A DNA stretch of 64,000 nt from Nitratireductor arenosus. GTDB taxonomy: Bacteria > Pseudomonadota > Alphaproteobacteria > Rhizobiales > Rhizobiaceae. The notes beneath the pieces are model-generated. The model did not search any database and was not told the DNA's origin. It saw only the letters and a program-made list of their open reading frames with translations. Made by a program: the position numbers and the translations under genes. Within the stretch, counting starts at the first letter, position 1. Each line of letters begins with the position of its first letter. Shown piece by piece: positions 8,582 to 16,902 of this stretch. Location of the stretch: contig NZ_WPHG01000003.1 in assembly GCF_009742725.1 (NCBI RefSeq), positions 620,001-684,000 of the forward strand. The letters run 5' to 3'.

Positions 8582-9886
8582 CTACTGGCGCGCGCGCTCC
8601 AAGATCGAGGTTGCGTCCGCCTGGGCATTGGCCTGCGCCTCGGCGGCGGTGACCTGACCATATTGCAAGGCTTCGATCACCTGCTGCAACGCTTCGGAGA
8701 ACTCCTGCCCGCCCGGCACGACCGGAAAGGCTTTTGCGTTCGCCAGCACGTCGACATATCCGGCCAGGAAGTCGCGGCCGAGTTCGTCCTGATAGGCCTC
8801 CACGTCGGAGCTGCGCGAGGGCAGGATGCCCATCGACATCAGGATGCCCGACATCGCCGAAGCGCCGTTCTCGCCCGACTCCGGGCCGTTGATCCAGGCG
8901 AGGAAATCCCAGGCCGCCTCGCGCCTGGCGTCCTCGGAGCCGGCATTGACCACCGTCAGCCAGGAATAGGAAATCGAGCGCGCGGTGTCGCCGCTCGGCC
9001 CGACCGGGATCGGCGCGGTGCCGATATTGGCGAAGGCGTCGCCCATGCCGGCGCGCAACGCGCTTTCCCACCAGTTCGCCATGATGATCATGCCGGTATT
9101 GCCGGAGACGAAATTGTCGAGGAACGGCCCGGTCGTGTTGGCGTCGGCGGTGCCCATGGCCGGGTCGGTGTAACCCTCGCCGATCATCGTTTCGTAGAGG
9201 GCGAAGGTCTCGCCGGCGGCCGCGCTGTCGAGCGCCGGCTCGCCGTCAAGTACCAGATCGCCGCCATTGGAGACCAGCAGCGAGGCGAACGGATGCACCA
9301 CGCCCGCCGGCCAGGAATTGATCATACCGAAGCCCTGGCGGGTGATGCGTCCGCCCTCGGTCTTGGTGATCGCCGCGGCCGCGGCCTTCAACTCGTCCCA
9401 GGTCGCCGGCGGGCTGGCGATGCCGGCCTCCTCGAACAGGGTTTTGTTGTAGTTGAGGGCGTAGACATTGATCTCGTTCGGGATGCCGTAGACGGCGCCG
9501 TCGACGCTCGCCGCCGCGGCAATGCCCGCCGGCCATGCCTTGCCGACCTCGCCGGCGACGGCCTCCGGGGCCTTTTCCACCAGCCCGTCGCGCACCAGTT
9601 CCGGCAGCCACAGATCGTAGATGCTGGCGATCGTCGGGCCGCCGGCCCCGCCGCCTTGCGAGCGGATGGTCGTCAACAAATCGCCGAACGGCACGGCCTG
9701 GACGGTGATGGTCACGTCGGGGTTGGCGCTTTGGTATTTTTCCGCCGCCGCCTCCAGGAGCGCGACCGTGTCCGGTGACCAATGCGTCAGGTAGGATATC
9801 TCGACGGGCTCGGCGAAGGCCGCGCAGGGCAGGGCCACGGCGGCGGCGAGCGTCAGCTTGATGCGTGTCAGATGTCTCATCGTCAT
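8582..9886 (-). CDS. extracellular sugar-binding protein (family 1)
   Basis: First gene of the importer operon, about 434 residues. A signal peptide is clear: Arg-rich start, hydrophobic Leu-Thr-Leu-Ala-Ala-Ala-Val-Ala-Leu core, and a cut expected after Ala-Phe-Ala. The mature protein begins with Val-Glu-Ile-Ser-Tyr-Leu-Thr-His-Trp and carries the Trp-Asp-Glu-Leu-Lys and Ala-Ala-Trp-Asp-Phe-Leu patterns of UgpB/MalE-like proteins. ATG 9886 sits three bases after a GGAGG; ATG 9880, two codons in, is an equally possible start. It should deliver a sugar or polyol to the permeases in the periplasm; the ligand cannot be told. Confidence 0.9.
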   Translation of the reverse strand: MTMRHLTRIKLTLAAAVALPCAAFAEPVEISYLTHWSPDTVALLEAAAEKYQSANPDVTITVQAVPFGDLLTTIRSQGGGAGGPTIASIYDLWLPELVRDGLVEKAPEAVAGEVGKAWPAGIAAAASVDGAVYGIPNEINVYALNYNKTLFEEAGIASPPATWDELKAAAAAITKTEGGRITRQGFGMINSWPAGVVHPFASLLVSNGGDLVLDGEPALDSAAAGETFALYETMIGEGYTDPAMGTADANTTGPFLDNFVSGNTGMIIMANWWESALRAGMGDAFANIGTAPIPVGPSGDTARSISYSWLTVVNAGSEDARREAAWDFLAWINGPESGENGASAMSGILMSMGILPSRSSDVEAYQDELGRDFLAGYVDVLANAKAFPVVPGGQEFSEALQQVIEALQYGQVTAAEAQANAQADATSILERARQ

Positions 9887-10201
9887 GTTCCTCCGGAAGC
9901 CTCTTTGACAGAGTGTCTGCATGTCGGCGCAAAATTGGTTATAACAACATAATCTATTTTGCAACGCCGATATCCTCGATATGCCGAAGCAAAGCACCGG
10001 ACGAACCGTGCTGCGGTGGGAATCGGCGTCGGATTCGTGTCATACGGCACGCGCGCTTCGCGCTAGACATTCCGCGTCGGACACGAGCCGGAATGTGCCG
10101 CCAGATTTTCGTTGGCGGCGTCGACCCGACCTGAGCAGCGGTCCCGTTTTGCAACATGAAGTTGCGGGCGTTACCAAAAAGCAAGCGAAGGAAGAACGAC
10201 C
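9887..10201. promoter_or_regulatory. divergent control region, sugar importer / asparagine synthetase
   Basis: This 315-base gap separates the importer operon (leftward) from the asparagine synthetase gene (rightward). An AT-rich patch at about 9931-9962 stands out from the GC-rich surroundings. It holds the perfect palindrome GTTATAAC (9938-9945) inside a wider TTAT-N6-ATAA repeat (9939-9952), and on the minus strand a TTGCAA / TATAAC pair that could serve as -35/-10 with a short 15-base spacer. This is the best candidate operator for the operon's GntR regulator. The rest of the gap shows no gene. Confidence 0.45.
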
Positions 10202-11719
10202 ATGTGCGGTTTTGTGTGTTTGTGGAACGTCGGCGACGAGGCGCTTGCCGCCGCGATGATCGAAAAGATCGCCCATCGCGGCCCGGACGCCGTCGCCGTT
10301 ACCCGTGCGCCGCACGCACCGGTGGTGATGGCGCATTGCCGGCTGTCGATCATCGGACCGCAGGACGGCGCGCAGCCGATCCACCAGGGCGACGACATCC
10401 TGGTCGTCAATGGCGAAATCTACAATCACGTCGATCTGCGCGCGGTCCTCGGTGAAAGCGTCTTCGAAACCCAGAGCGATTCGGAGACGATCCTGCACCT
10501 GTCGCGCACCGCCAGCCGGCGCTGGGTGTCGCGGCTCGACGGCATGTTCGCCTTCGTGCTCGCCACGCGCGGGCGCATTCTCGCCGGGCGCGATCCACTC
10601 GGCATCAAGCCGCTCTACGTTGCGCGGCTTGGCGGCGGCCTGGCGTTCGCCTCCGAGTTGAAGGCGTTCGACGGGCTGGCGGTGTCCGACATCGAGGCGA
10701 TCCCGCCCGGCTCATTGTTCGACAGCAATGGCGACATGCGCCGCTGGTTCCGCATGCCGCAGGGCGCGGCCGAAGCCGAGACCGGCCTGGACGAACAGGC
10801 GACATGGCGCGAATTGCGGCTGGTGCTGGAGGACGCGGTCAAGAAATGGATGGTCGCCGATGTCGAGGTCGGCGCCTTCCTGTCGGGCGGACTCGACAGT
10901 TCCATCATCGCCGCGTTGGCGGCCAGGGCCGCGCCCGCGCGGCTGAAGACCTTTTCGGTCGGACTGGAAGGCAGCCCGGATCTCGTTGCGGCGCGGCGGG
11001 TCGCGGCCCATATCGGCAGCGCGCATTTCGAGCACGCCTTCACCCCAGACGACGTCGCGCGTGTGCTGCCGCATGTGATCTACCATCTTGAAAGCGCCGA
11101 TGTGGATTTGGTGCGCAGCGCCGTGCCGACCCATTTCGCCGCCGCACTGGCGCGTCGCCACGTCAAGGCGGTGCTGACCGGCGAGGGCGCGGACGAGCTG
11201 TTCGCCGGCTACACCTATCACCACGCCTATGTCGACCGGCCGCGCGCGCTCGCCGACGAGCTGACCCGCTCGCTGGCCACCATGCACAATATCAACCTGC
11301 AGCGCGTCGACCGCATCACCATGGCCGAGAGCCTGGAGGCGCGTACGCCGTTTCTGGACCGCGATCTGATCACCTTCGCCCAGTCGATTCCCGCATCGCT
11401 GAAAATGCGCCGCACCGACCCGTCCGCGGCCGAAAGCACGGGACCGACCACGGAAAAATGGATTTTGCGCAAGGCCTGCCAGGATCTGCTGCCGCACGAT
11501 CTGGTCTGGCGCAAGAAGGCGCAGTTCGACGAGGGTTCGGGTACGGTCGACGCGTTGCGCGAGGCTCTGATGATCATGGAAGGGGCGAAAGAGCCGCTCG
11601 ACCGGGCGGCCGAAGGCGCGGTCTACGAACGCTTGCTGCGCGCGCGCTACCGGGACCCCGAGCGCGTGCTGGCCAATGCCGGCAAATGGGAGTCCGACCG
11701 GGTCGCGCTCGCCGTTTGA
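10202..11719 (+). CDS. asnB: asparagine synthetase, glutamine-hydrolysing
   Basis: A 505-residue two-domain enzyme. Met1 is followed by Cys2, the amidotransferase nucleophile, with His-Arg-Gly-Pro-Asp near 29-33 and Asn-Gly-Glu-Ile-Tyr-Asn near 76-81. The synthetase domain has the PP-loop Leu-Ser-Gly-Gly-Leu-Asp-Ser-Ser near 229-236, Gly-Glu-Gly-Ala-Asp-Glu-Leu-Phe-Ala-Gly-Tyr, and Glu-Ala-Arg-Thr-Pro-Phe-Leu-Asp near 379-386. The family makes asparagine from aspartate, glutamine and ATP in the cytosol. It is shorter than the E. coli enzyme (about 554). A GAAGGAAG ribosome site precedes ATG. It converges on the SMP-30 gene 12 bases away. Related enzymes amidate other carboxylates, so the acceptor is not certain. 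Confidence 0.85.
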   Translation: MCGFVCLWNVGDEALAAAMIEKIAHRGPDAVAVTRAPHAPVVMAHCRLSIIGPQDGAQPIHQGDDILVVNGEIYNHVDLRAVLGESVFETQSDSETILHLSRTASRRWVSRLDGMFAFVLATRGRILAGRDPLGIKPLYVARLGGGLAFASELKAFDGLAVSDIEAIPPGSLFDSNGDMRRWFRMPQGAAEAETGLDEQATWRELRLVLEDAVKKWMVADVEVGAFLSGGLDSSIIAALAARAAPARLKTFSVGLEGSPDLVAARRVAAHIGSAHFEHAFTPDDVARVLPHVIYHLESADVDLVRSAVPTHFAAALARRHVKAVLTGEGADELFAGYTYHHAYVDRPRALADELTRSLATMHNINLQRVDRITMAESLEARTPFLDRDLITFAQSIPASLKMRRTDPSAAESTGPTTEKWILRKACQDLLPHDLVWRKKAQFDEGSGTVDALREALMIMEGAKEPLDRAAEGAVYERLLRARYRDPERVLANAGKWESDRVALAV

Positions 11720-11731
11720 CGACGGACGGGC

Positions 11732-12757
11732 CTACGGCTGCGTGTCGTTCCAGTGCACCATCGGCAGCCCCGCGACCGGGCTGCGGAAGGATGGAATGGT
11801 GGTGCCGCGCAGCGAGCCGATATAGACGGTTTCTAGGTCCGGCCCGCCGAAGGTGACGCTGGCGAACCAGGGCGCGATCGTGCCGCCGCAGGCCAGCATC
11901 AGTTCCGGCGTCGCCTTACCTTCTTCGAACGCCTCCATCAGCCGTCGGCTCGGCCCGGGATTGTCGTCGTCGAGGATGATGCGCAGCTCGCCGTCGGGCG
12001 TGATCGCGAAGATGCGGTCGCTCATCACATGCGTGCCCCACAGATTGCCGTGAGCGTCGAAGGCGATGCCGTCGATGAACGCGCCGTGATCCTCAGGCCC
12101 GTAAGTCTGGCGCTGCGACAGCGTGCCGTCCCCGGCGACGCGGAAGCGGATGATCCTGCGCCCGGTGGTTTCCACGACGTAGAGCCATTCCTCTTTGGCG
12201 TCGAGGCGGATCTCGTTGGTGAAGGCGATGTCGCTCGCCACGGTGCGCACGCGATCGCCCTCCACCAGCAGGATCGACCCGTCGCGGATCAGGCTGCTTG
12301 CCGCGTCCATCCAGTTCCTAATCTGGGTCGAGACCGTCACCCACAGCCGGTCCCTGGAATCGCGCAGCACGAAATTGACCTTGCCGATCGGCCTGCCGTC
12401 GACCTGGTCGAGCAGCACCTTCGTATCTCCGTCGCGGGTCATCAGCTCCAGGCAATCGGTGCCGAAATTGGAGATGTAGATCGAGCCGTCGCGGGCAAAA
12501 GCGAGCCCGTTCGGCAAGGTGCCTTCGGTAAAACGTCTGGCGTCGTCGGCCGCCGTTGCGAAAGCCTGGGCATGGCTTTGCGCGATCAGCTCCTGGGAGC
12601 CGTCGGGACGGATATGCATGACGCCGGAGCGCGCGTCGGCCGCCCACAGGCTGCCGTCGCGCTCGGCCAAAATGCATTCGGGTCGTTGCAGGTCGTGGCC
12701 GACGTGACGGATGTCATTCTTGGAGACGGTGAAGCCGTCGATCGGGTTGGCCGTCAT
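11732..12757 (-). CDS. SMP-30/gluconolactonase-family protein
   Basis: A 341-residue predicted beta-propeller. An early Arg-Pro-Glu-Cys-Ile-Leu-Ala-Glu strand supplies the family's metal-binding Glu; repeats such as Pro-Asn-Gly-Leu-Ala-Phe-Ala-Arg-Asp-Gly and Ala-Phe-Asp-Ala-His-Gly-Asn-Leu-Trp-Gly-Thr and the ending Thr-Phe-Gly-Gly-Pro-Asp-Leu-Glu-Thr-Val-Tyr-Ile-Gly-Ser are hallmarks of SMP-30 lactonases. The family hydrolyses sugar or other lactones. It is the last gene of the TetR/TRAP/cyclase/BKACE operon, one base after the OsmC gene, and probably opens a lactone intermediate of that pathway. Confidence 0.85.
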   Translation of the reverse strand: MTANPIDGFTVSKNDIRHVGHDLQRPECILAERDGSLWAADARSGVMHIRPDGSQELIAQSHAQAFATAADDARRFTEGTLPNGLAFARDGSIYISNFGTDCLELMTRDGDTKVLLDQVDGRPIGKVNFVLRDSRDRLWVTVSTQIRNWMDAASSLIRDGSILLVEGDRVRTVASDIAFTNEIRLDAKEEWLYVVETTGRRIIRFRVAGDGTLSQRQTYGPEDHGAFIDGIAFDAHGNLWGTHVMSDRIFAITPDGELRIILDDDNPGPSRRLMEAFEEGKATPELMLACGGTIAPWFASVTFGGPDLETVYIGSLRGTTIPSFRSPVAGLPMVHWNDTQP

Positions 12758-12758
12758 C

Positions 12759-13250
12759 TCAGACCTCCTTCCAGCCGTCAGCGGTCTTCATGCGGTGGCG
12801 GATGGTGTTCTGCCGCCCCAGCGTCTGCTCGATGAAGCAGCCTTTCTTCGCCGCTTCGATCAGGGCGACGACCTTGTCGTCATCGTCCGGGCTGTCGATT
12901 GAGACGTCGATCTCGAAGCTGCGCGGCGCGGTTTCATAGACCCGGCCTGCAGCCTGCCAGTCCCACTGCACGCGCGTATCGACCGACAGGTCGTTCAGGG
13001 TAACGCCGAGCCGTTTGGCGAAGGCGCGGATCTGGGTCATGATGCAGCCGGTCAGACCGCCGACGAACAGCGCCAGCGGCGGCGGCGCGCTGGCATCGCC
13101 GCCATGGAAGGAGCCTTCGTCGGTCGCCATCGTGAATGGCCCTTCCTCGAAAGGCAGCACCATTTTCACGTCGAGCTCGTTGCGCATCTTGCCGGTTGCA
13201 GTACCCCGGCAGTCGAATTGCACCGTCGCATTTTGCATTGCCTCGGCCAT
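12759..13250 (-). CDS. OsmC-family protein
   Basis: A 163-residue protein with the OsmC/Ohr fold features: a Gly-Gly-Leu-Thr-Gly-Cys-Ile helix start with Cys69, and a second Cys138 in Lys-Lys-Gly-Cys-Phe-Ile, the spacing expected for the redox cysteine pair. OsmC/Ohr enzymes reduce organic hydroperoxides, but many operon-embedded relatives act in catabolism with unknown chemistry. Its start overlaps the BKACE stop (ATGA at 13250), so it is co-translated with the pathway enzymes and probably acts on a pathway compound or detoxifies a by-product. Confidence 0.82.
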   Translation of the reverse strand: MAEAMQNATVQFDCRGTATGKMRNELDVKMVLPFEEGPFTMATDEGSFHGGDASAPPPLALFVGGLTGCIMTQIRAFAKRLGVTLNDLSVDTRVQWDWQAAGRVYETAPRSFEIDVSIDSPDDDDKVVALIEAAKKGCFIEQTLGRQNTIRHRMKTADGWKEV

Positions 13251-14188
13251 CAGAACTTCACCCTGTCGCCGCCCTTGAGTTCAAGGATATCCCGGGCTTC
13301 CGCCGGCGTGGCGATCGCGTGGCCGAGCTCTTCGAGGATTTTCCTGATCTTGGCGACCTGCTCGGCATTGGATTTCGCCAGCGTGCCCCGGCCGATATGC
13401 AGCGAATCCTCCAGTCCGACGCGGACATGCCCGCCCAGCATGGCGGCCTGGGTGATGAACGGCATCTGGTAGCGGCCCGCCGCCAGCACCGACCACACAT
13501 AGTCGTCGCCGAACAGCCGGTCGGCGGTCTGTTTCATGAAGATGACGTTTTCCATCTCCGCGCCGATGCCGCCCAGAATGCCGAAGATCGACTGCACCAG
13601 GAAGGGCGGCTTCACCAGGCCCTGGTCGACGAAATGGGCCAGATTGTAGAGATGGCCGACATCGTAGCATTCGTGCTCGAAGCGCGTGCCGCAGCCCTCG
13701 CCGAGATGTTTGAGGATATAGGCGATGTCGCGGAACGTGTTGCGGAAGATGAAGTCGTCGCTGGCTTCCAGGAACGGCTTTTCCCAGTCGAATTTCCAGT
13801 CCTGGTATTTGCCGGCGAGCGGATGCAGGGCGAAGTTCATCGAGCCCATGTTGAGCGAGCACAGTTCCGGCTCGGCCTGCAGCGGCGCGGCCAGCCGCTG
13901 CTCGATGGTCATGCCGAGCCCGCCGCCGGTGGTGATGTTGACCACCGCGTCGGTAGCTTGCTTGATGCGCGGCAGGAATTGCATGAACACGGCCGGATCC
14001 GGCGTCGGCCTGCCGGTCTCGGGATCGCGGGCGTGCAGATGGATGATCGACGCGCCGGCCTCGGCCGCCTCGATCGACTGGCGCGCGATCTCGTCGGGCG
14101 TGATCGGCAGCGCGTCCGACATGGTCGGCGTGTGCACGCCGCCGGTAACCGCGCAGGTGATGATGACCTTGTCGTTCTTGCGGGCCAT
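13250..14188 (-). CDS. BKACE enzyme (3-keto-5-aminohexanoate cleavage family, DUF849)
   Basis: A 312-residue TIM-barrel enzyme. The zinc-binding pair is in Ile-Ile-His-Leu-His-Ala-Arg-Asp-Pro (His50, His52), followed by Asn-Ile-Thr-Thr-Gly-Gly-Gly in the middle and Gly-Gly-His-Val-Arg-Val-Gly-Leu-Glu-Asp near the C-terminus. BKACE enzymes condense a beta-keto acid with acetyl-CoA and give acetoacetate plus a new acyl-CoA. ATG 14188 is chosen because it lies before the conserved N-terminal strand and has a GAGGA upstream. It is co-operonic with a cyclase, a TRAP importer, OsmC and SMP-30. A second BKACE lies at 27.2 kb. The beta-keto substrate is unknown. Confidence 0.9.
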   Translation of the reverse strand: MARKNDKVIITCAVTGGVHTPTMSDALPITPDEIARQSIEAAEAGASIIHLHARDPETGRPTPDPAVFMQFLPRIKQATDAVVNITTGGGLGMTIEQRLAAPLQAEPELCSLNMGSMNFALHPLAGKYQDWKFDWEKPFLEASDDFIFRNTFRDIAYILKHLGEGCGTRFEHECYDVGHLYNLAHFVDQGLVKPPFLVQSIFGILGGIGAEMENVIFMKQTADRLFGDDYVWSVLAAGRYQMPFITQAAMLGGHVRVGLEDSLHIGRGTLAKSNAEQVAKIRKILEELGHAIATPAEARDILELKGGDRVKF

Positions 14189-14199
14189 GGGTCTGATCC

Positions 14200-14976
14200 T
14201 CAATCGTTGAAAATGGCGACGGCGCGGGTGAAGCCTGCCGAGGCCGCCTTGATCTTGAAGGGAAAGCAGGCGATCTCGTATCCGGTCGCCGGCAGCTGAT
14301 CGAGATTGGCAAGCTTTTCCAGGTGGCAGTAGCCGATCTCCATCCCGGCGCGGTGGCCTTCCCAGATGATTTTCGGGTCGTGCGTTTCGGCGAATTTTTT
14401 CGCCGTGTGCACGAACGGCGCGTCCCAGCTCCAGCCGTCGGTGCCGGTCACGCGCACGCCGCGCTCCAGGAGGTAAAGCGTCGCCTCGCGGCCCATGCCG
14501 CAGCCTTTCGCGACATAGTCGGGCTTGCCGTAATGCGCGCCGGCCGTGGTGTTGACCACGACGATGTCGAGTGGCTTGAGTTCGTGGCCGATGCGCGCGA
14601 GTTCCGCCTCGACATCGGCGGCGGTGACGACATAGCCGTCCTCGAAATGGCGGAAATCGAGCTTCACGCCGGGATTGAAGCACCATTCCAGCGGCACCTC
14701 GTCGATGGTGATGGCGCGCTCGCCATTGTTCATCGTCGAGGCGTAGTGCCAGGGCGCGTCGAGATGGGTGCCGTTGTGGGTGGAGACGCTCAACTGCTCT
14801 ACGGCCCAGCCTTCACCGTTGGGCAGTTGGTCCTTGTCGAGCCCGGGAAAGAAACCGGTGATCTGGTCCGCCGTCATCCGGTGATCGAAATAATCGATCT
14901 TCGGCAGCGCCATCGGCGGGTCCGACGCGATGTCGGTTTCGAGCGGAACGGAAAGGTCGACGATTCTGCGCGGCAT
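14200..14976 (-). CDS. cyclase-family hydrolase (kynurenine formamidase-like)
   Basis: A 258-residue protein of the PF04199 type. The metal motif His-Asn-Gly-Thr-His-Leu-Asp-Ala-Pro-Trp-His (residues 67-77) fits the family pattern HxGTHxDxPxH, and Gly-Thr-Asp-Gly-Trp-Ser-Trp-Asp supports it further on. Relatives hydrolyse amides, lactams or cyclic compounds (kynurenine formamidase, isatin hydrolase). GAGGAG precedes ATG by five bases. It is the first enzyme gene after the TRAP importer and probably acts early on the imported compound. Confidence 0.85.
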   Translation of the reverse strand: MPRRIVDLSVPLETDIASDPPMALPKIDYFDHRMTADQITGFFPGLDKDQLPNGEGWAVEQLSVSTHNGTHLDAPWHYASTMNNGERAITIDEVPLEWCFNPGVKLDFRHFEDGYVVTAADVEAELARIGHELKPLDIVVVNTTAGAHYGKPDYVAKGCGMGREATLYLLERGVRVTGTDGWSWDAPFVHTAKKFAETHDPKIIWEGHRAGMEIGYCHLEKLANLDQLPATGYEIACFPFKIKAASAGFTRAVAIFND

Positions 14977-14985
14977 TTTTGCTCC

Positions 14986-16299
14986 TCAACGGCCTAGGGG
15001 CAGGGTTGCGAGAGAGGGGAAGACAAGCACGAGGATGAGCACGACGGTCATCATCAGCGCGAACGGGGCGGCACCGCGGAAAATGTCGCCGAGGCTGATC
15101 GTGTCGTCGTCGAGCGTCGACTTGATGACGAAGACGGAGATGCCGAAAGGCGGCGTCAACAGCCCGATCTCGACCGCGATCACGGTGACGATGCCGAACC
15201 AGACCAGGTCGACGCCCATCGGCTGCAGCACCGGCAGCATCAGCGGCACCAGGATCAGCATGATCGAGGAGGAATCGAGGATCGTGCCCATCACGATCAC
15301 CAGCACCACGTAGGCGATGATCACGCCCCAAAAGCCGATATCGGCGGTCGCGACGAATATGCCGAACTCGTTCGGCACGCCCGACAGCGCCAGCATGCGC
15401 GAATACATCTGCGCCGCGATGATCAAAAAACAGACCGAGGCGGTGACCAACCCGGTGTCGGTCAGCACGTCCCAGAAATTGGAAAAGGTGAGCACGCGCC
15501 GCCACAGGCCGATCACGATCGCGCCGAGGCAGCCGACGGCGCCGGCCTCGATCGGGGTGAAGGCGCCGAGATAGATCCCGCCAAGAACGACGAGGATCAG
15601 GATCGCGATCGGCAGTCCCTTGGCCATCATTTCGCGGCTCGACAGGCTGTGAAGATGGTCGCCGGACAGGTCTTCGCCGATGAAGCGCGGCCAGAAATGG
15701 GCCATCGCGATCACCCCGCCGGCGAAGATCGCGGCCAGAAGCAGACCGGGAATGACGCCGGCGATGAACAGATCGCCCACCGACTGTTCGGTCAAAAGCC
15801 CGTACAGGATGAGAAGCAGGCTCGGCGGGATCAGCATGCCGAGCACCGAGGAGCCGGCGACGACCCCGACGGAAAACTGCTTGGTGTAGCCGTGCCGCAC
15901 CATTTCCGGCACGGCGATGCGGGTGAAGACCGCGGCCGAGGCGATCGAAATGCCGGTGATGGCGGCGAAGATCGCATTGGCGGCGACGGTGGAGACGCCG
16001 AGCCCGCCCTTCAGACGCTGGAAGAGCTGGGCGGCGACGTCATAGGCGTCCCGGCCCATGCCGGTGACGGACACCAGGAAACCCATCAGCACGAAAAGCG
16101 GCACCACGCCGAAGAAGTAGGACGAGATCGTCTCGGAAGCCGCGAGCGCGAGGAGCTTGCCGGCCAGAAGCGGCGAGCCCTTGATCAGCCAGACCCCGAC
16201 ATAGGAGCACAGCATCAGCGCGATCGGCACCCACAGCCCGGCATAAACGAGCACGACCATGGCGCCGAGCGTGGCCAGACCGATTTCGAAAGGGCTCAT
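14986..16299 (-). CDS. dctM: TRAP transporter large permease (DctM type)
   Basis: A 437-residue, highly hydrophobic protein with about 12 transmembrane segments, the normal size for the TRAP large subunit. The Val-Pro-Leu-Phe-Val-Leu-Met-Gly stretch near 64-72, a Gly-Met-Leu-Ile-Pro-Pro-Ser motif near 154, and the late Leu-Leu-Thr-Pro-Pro-Phe-Gly motif are family signatures. It forms the Na+-driven transport domain and overlaps the small subunit gene by four bases. Substrates of this class are usually carboxylates. Confidence 0.93.
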   Translation of the reverse strand: MSPFEIGLATLGAMVVLVYAGLWVPIALMLCSYVGVWLIKGSPLLAGKLLALAASETISSYFFGVVPLFVLMGFLVSVTGMGRDAYDVAAQLFQRLKGGLGVSTVAANAIFAAITGISIASAAVFTRIAVPEMVRHGYTKQFSVGVVAGSSVLGMLIPPSLLLILYGLLTEQSVGDLFIAGVIPGLLLAAIFAGGVIAMAHFWPRFIGEDLSGDHLHSLSSREMMAKGLPIAILILVVLGGIYLGAFTPIEAGAVGCLGAIVIGLWRRVLTFSNFWDVLTDTGLVTASVCFLIIAAQMYSRMLALSGVPNEFGIFVATADIGFWGVIIAYVVLVIVMGTILDSSSIMLILVPLMLPVLQPMGVDLVWFGIVTVIAVEIGLLTPPFGISVFVIKSTLDDDTISLGDIFRGAAPFALMMTVVLILVLVFPSLATLPLGR

Positions 16300-16880
16300 C
16301 GGCCGCGCTCCCCGTCCGCGCCGTCGCCTTTTCCGGTCACAAGACCGTAGGCGGCGATCAGGCCGGCAATTGCCATCTGCATGATCAGCGCCGCGCAGCC
16401 GATCAGAATGACCAGCTTCACCGGCCAGTCCGGTGCGGTGAAATCGCCGAACGTGCCGACATAGGTGTTGCGTTCCCAGGCTTTTTGAAACAGCGGATAA
16501 CTCGCCGACAACACGAACCAGATGAGCGCCAGAGCGGCGGCGGCATAGACCAGTTCGATGGCGTGGCGCAGGCGCGGGGCCCGCGCCGCGATCAGGTCCA
16601 GAAAGGCGTCCGTGCGGGTGAAGCGGCCCATGCGGAAAGCCTGCGACACTTGCAGGAAGACGATCGCCACGATCGACATCGACACGATTTCCGGCACGCC
16701 GGAGATCGGCGCGAGGAAAAGCTCGCGGCCGATCACGTCGGCATTGACCAGCACGACGAGGCCGAGAATCAGCAGCGTGCCGAGCACGTTGAGGCCGTTG
16801 GAGATGCCGTCGGCGAGCGCGCGGAGGCGCCGTCCCGTCCCGGAGCCGCGTTGCGGCTCCGGTGTTTGCTGCGCTGTCAT
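16296..16880 (-). CDS. dctQ: TRAP transporter small permease (DctQ type)
   Basis: A 194-residue membrane protein with about four transmembrane helices after a 25-residue polar N-terminus. The Asn-Ala-Asp-Val-Ile-Gly-Arg-Glu segment near 46-53 and Gly-Arg-Phe-Thr-Arg-Thr-Asp between helices match DctQ subunits, which pair with the large subunit. It sits between the binding-protein gene (22 bases upstream) and dctM (four-base overlap). Confidence 0.9.
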   Translation of the reverse strand: MTAQQTPEPQRGSGTGRRLRALADGISNGLNVLGTLLILGLVVLVNADVIGRELFLAPISGVPEIVSMSIVAIVFLQVSQAFRMGRFTRTDAFLDLIAARAPRLRHAIELVYAAAALALIWFVLSASYPLFQKAWERNTYVGTFGDFTAPDWPVKLVILIGCAALIMQMAIAGLIAAYGLVTGKGDGADGERGR

Positions 16881-16902
16881 GGCTGGTTACCCGAGAGCGA
16901 GA

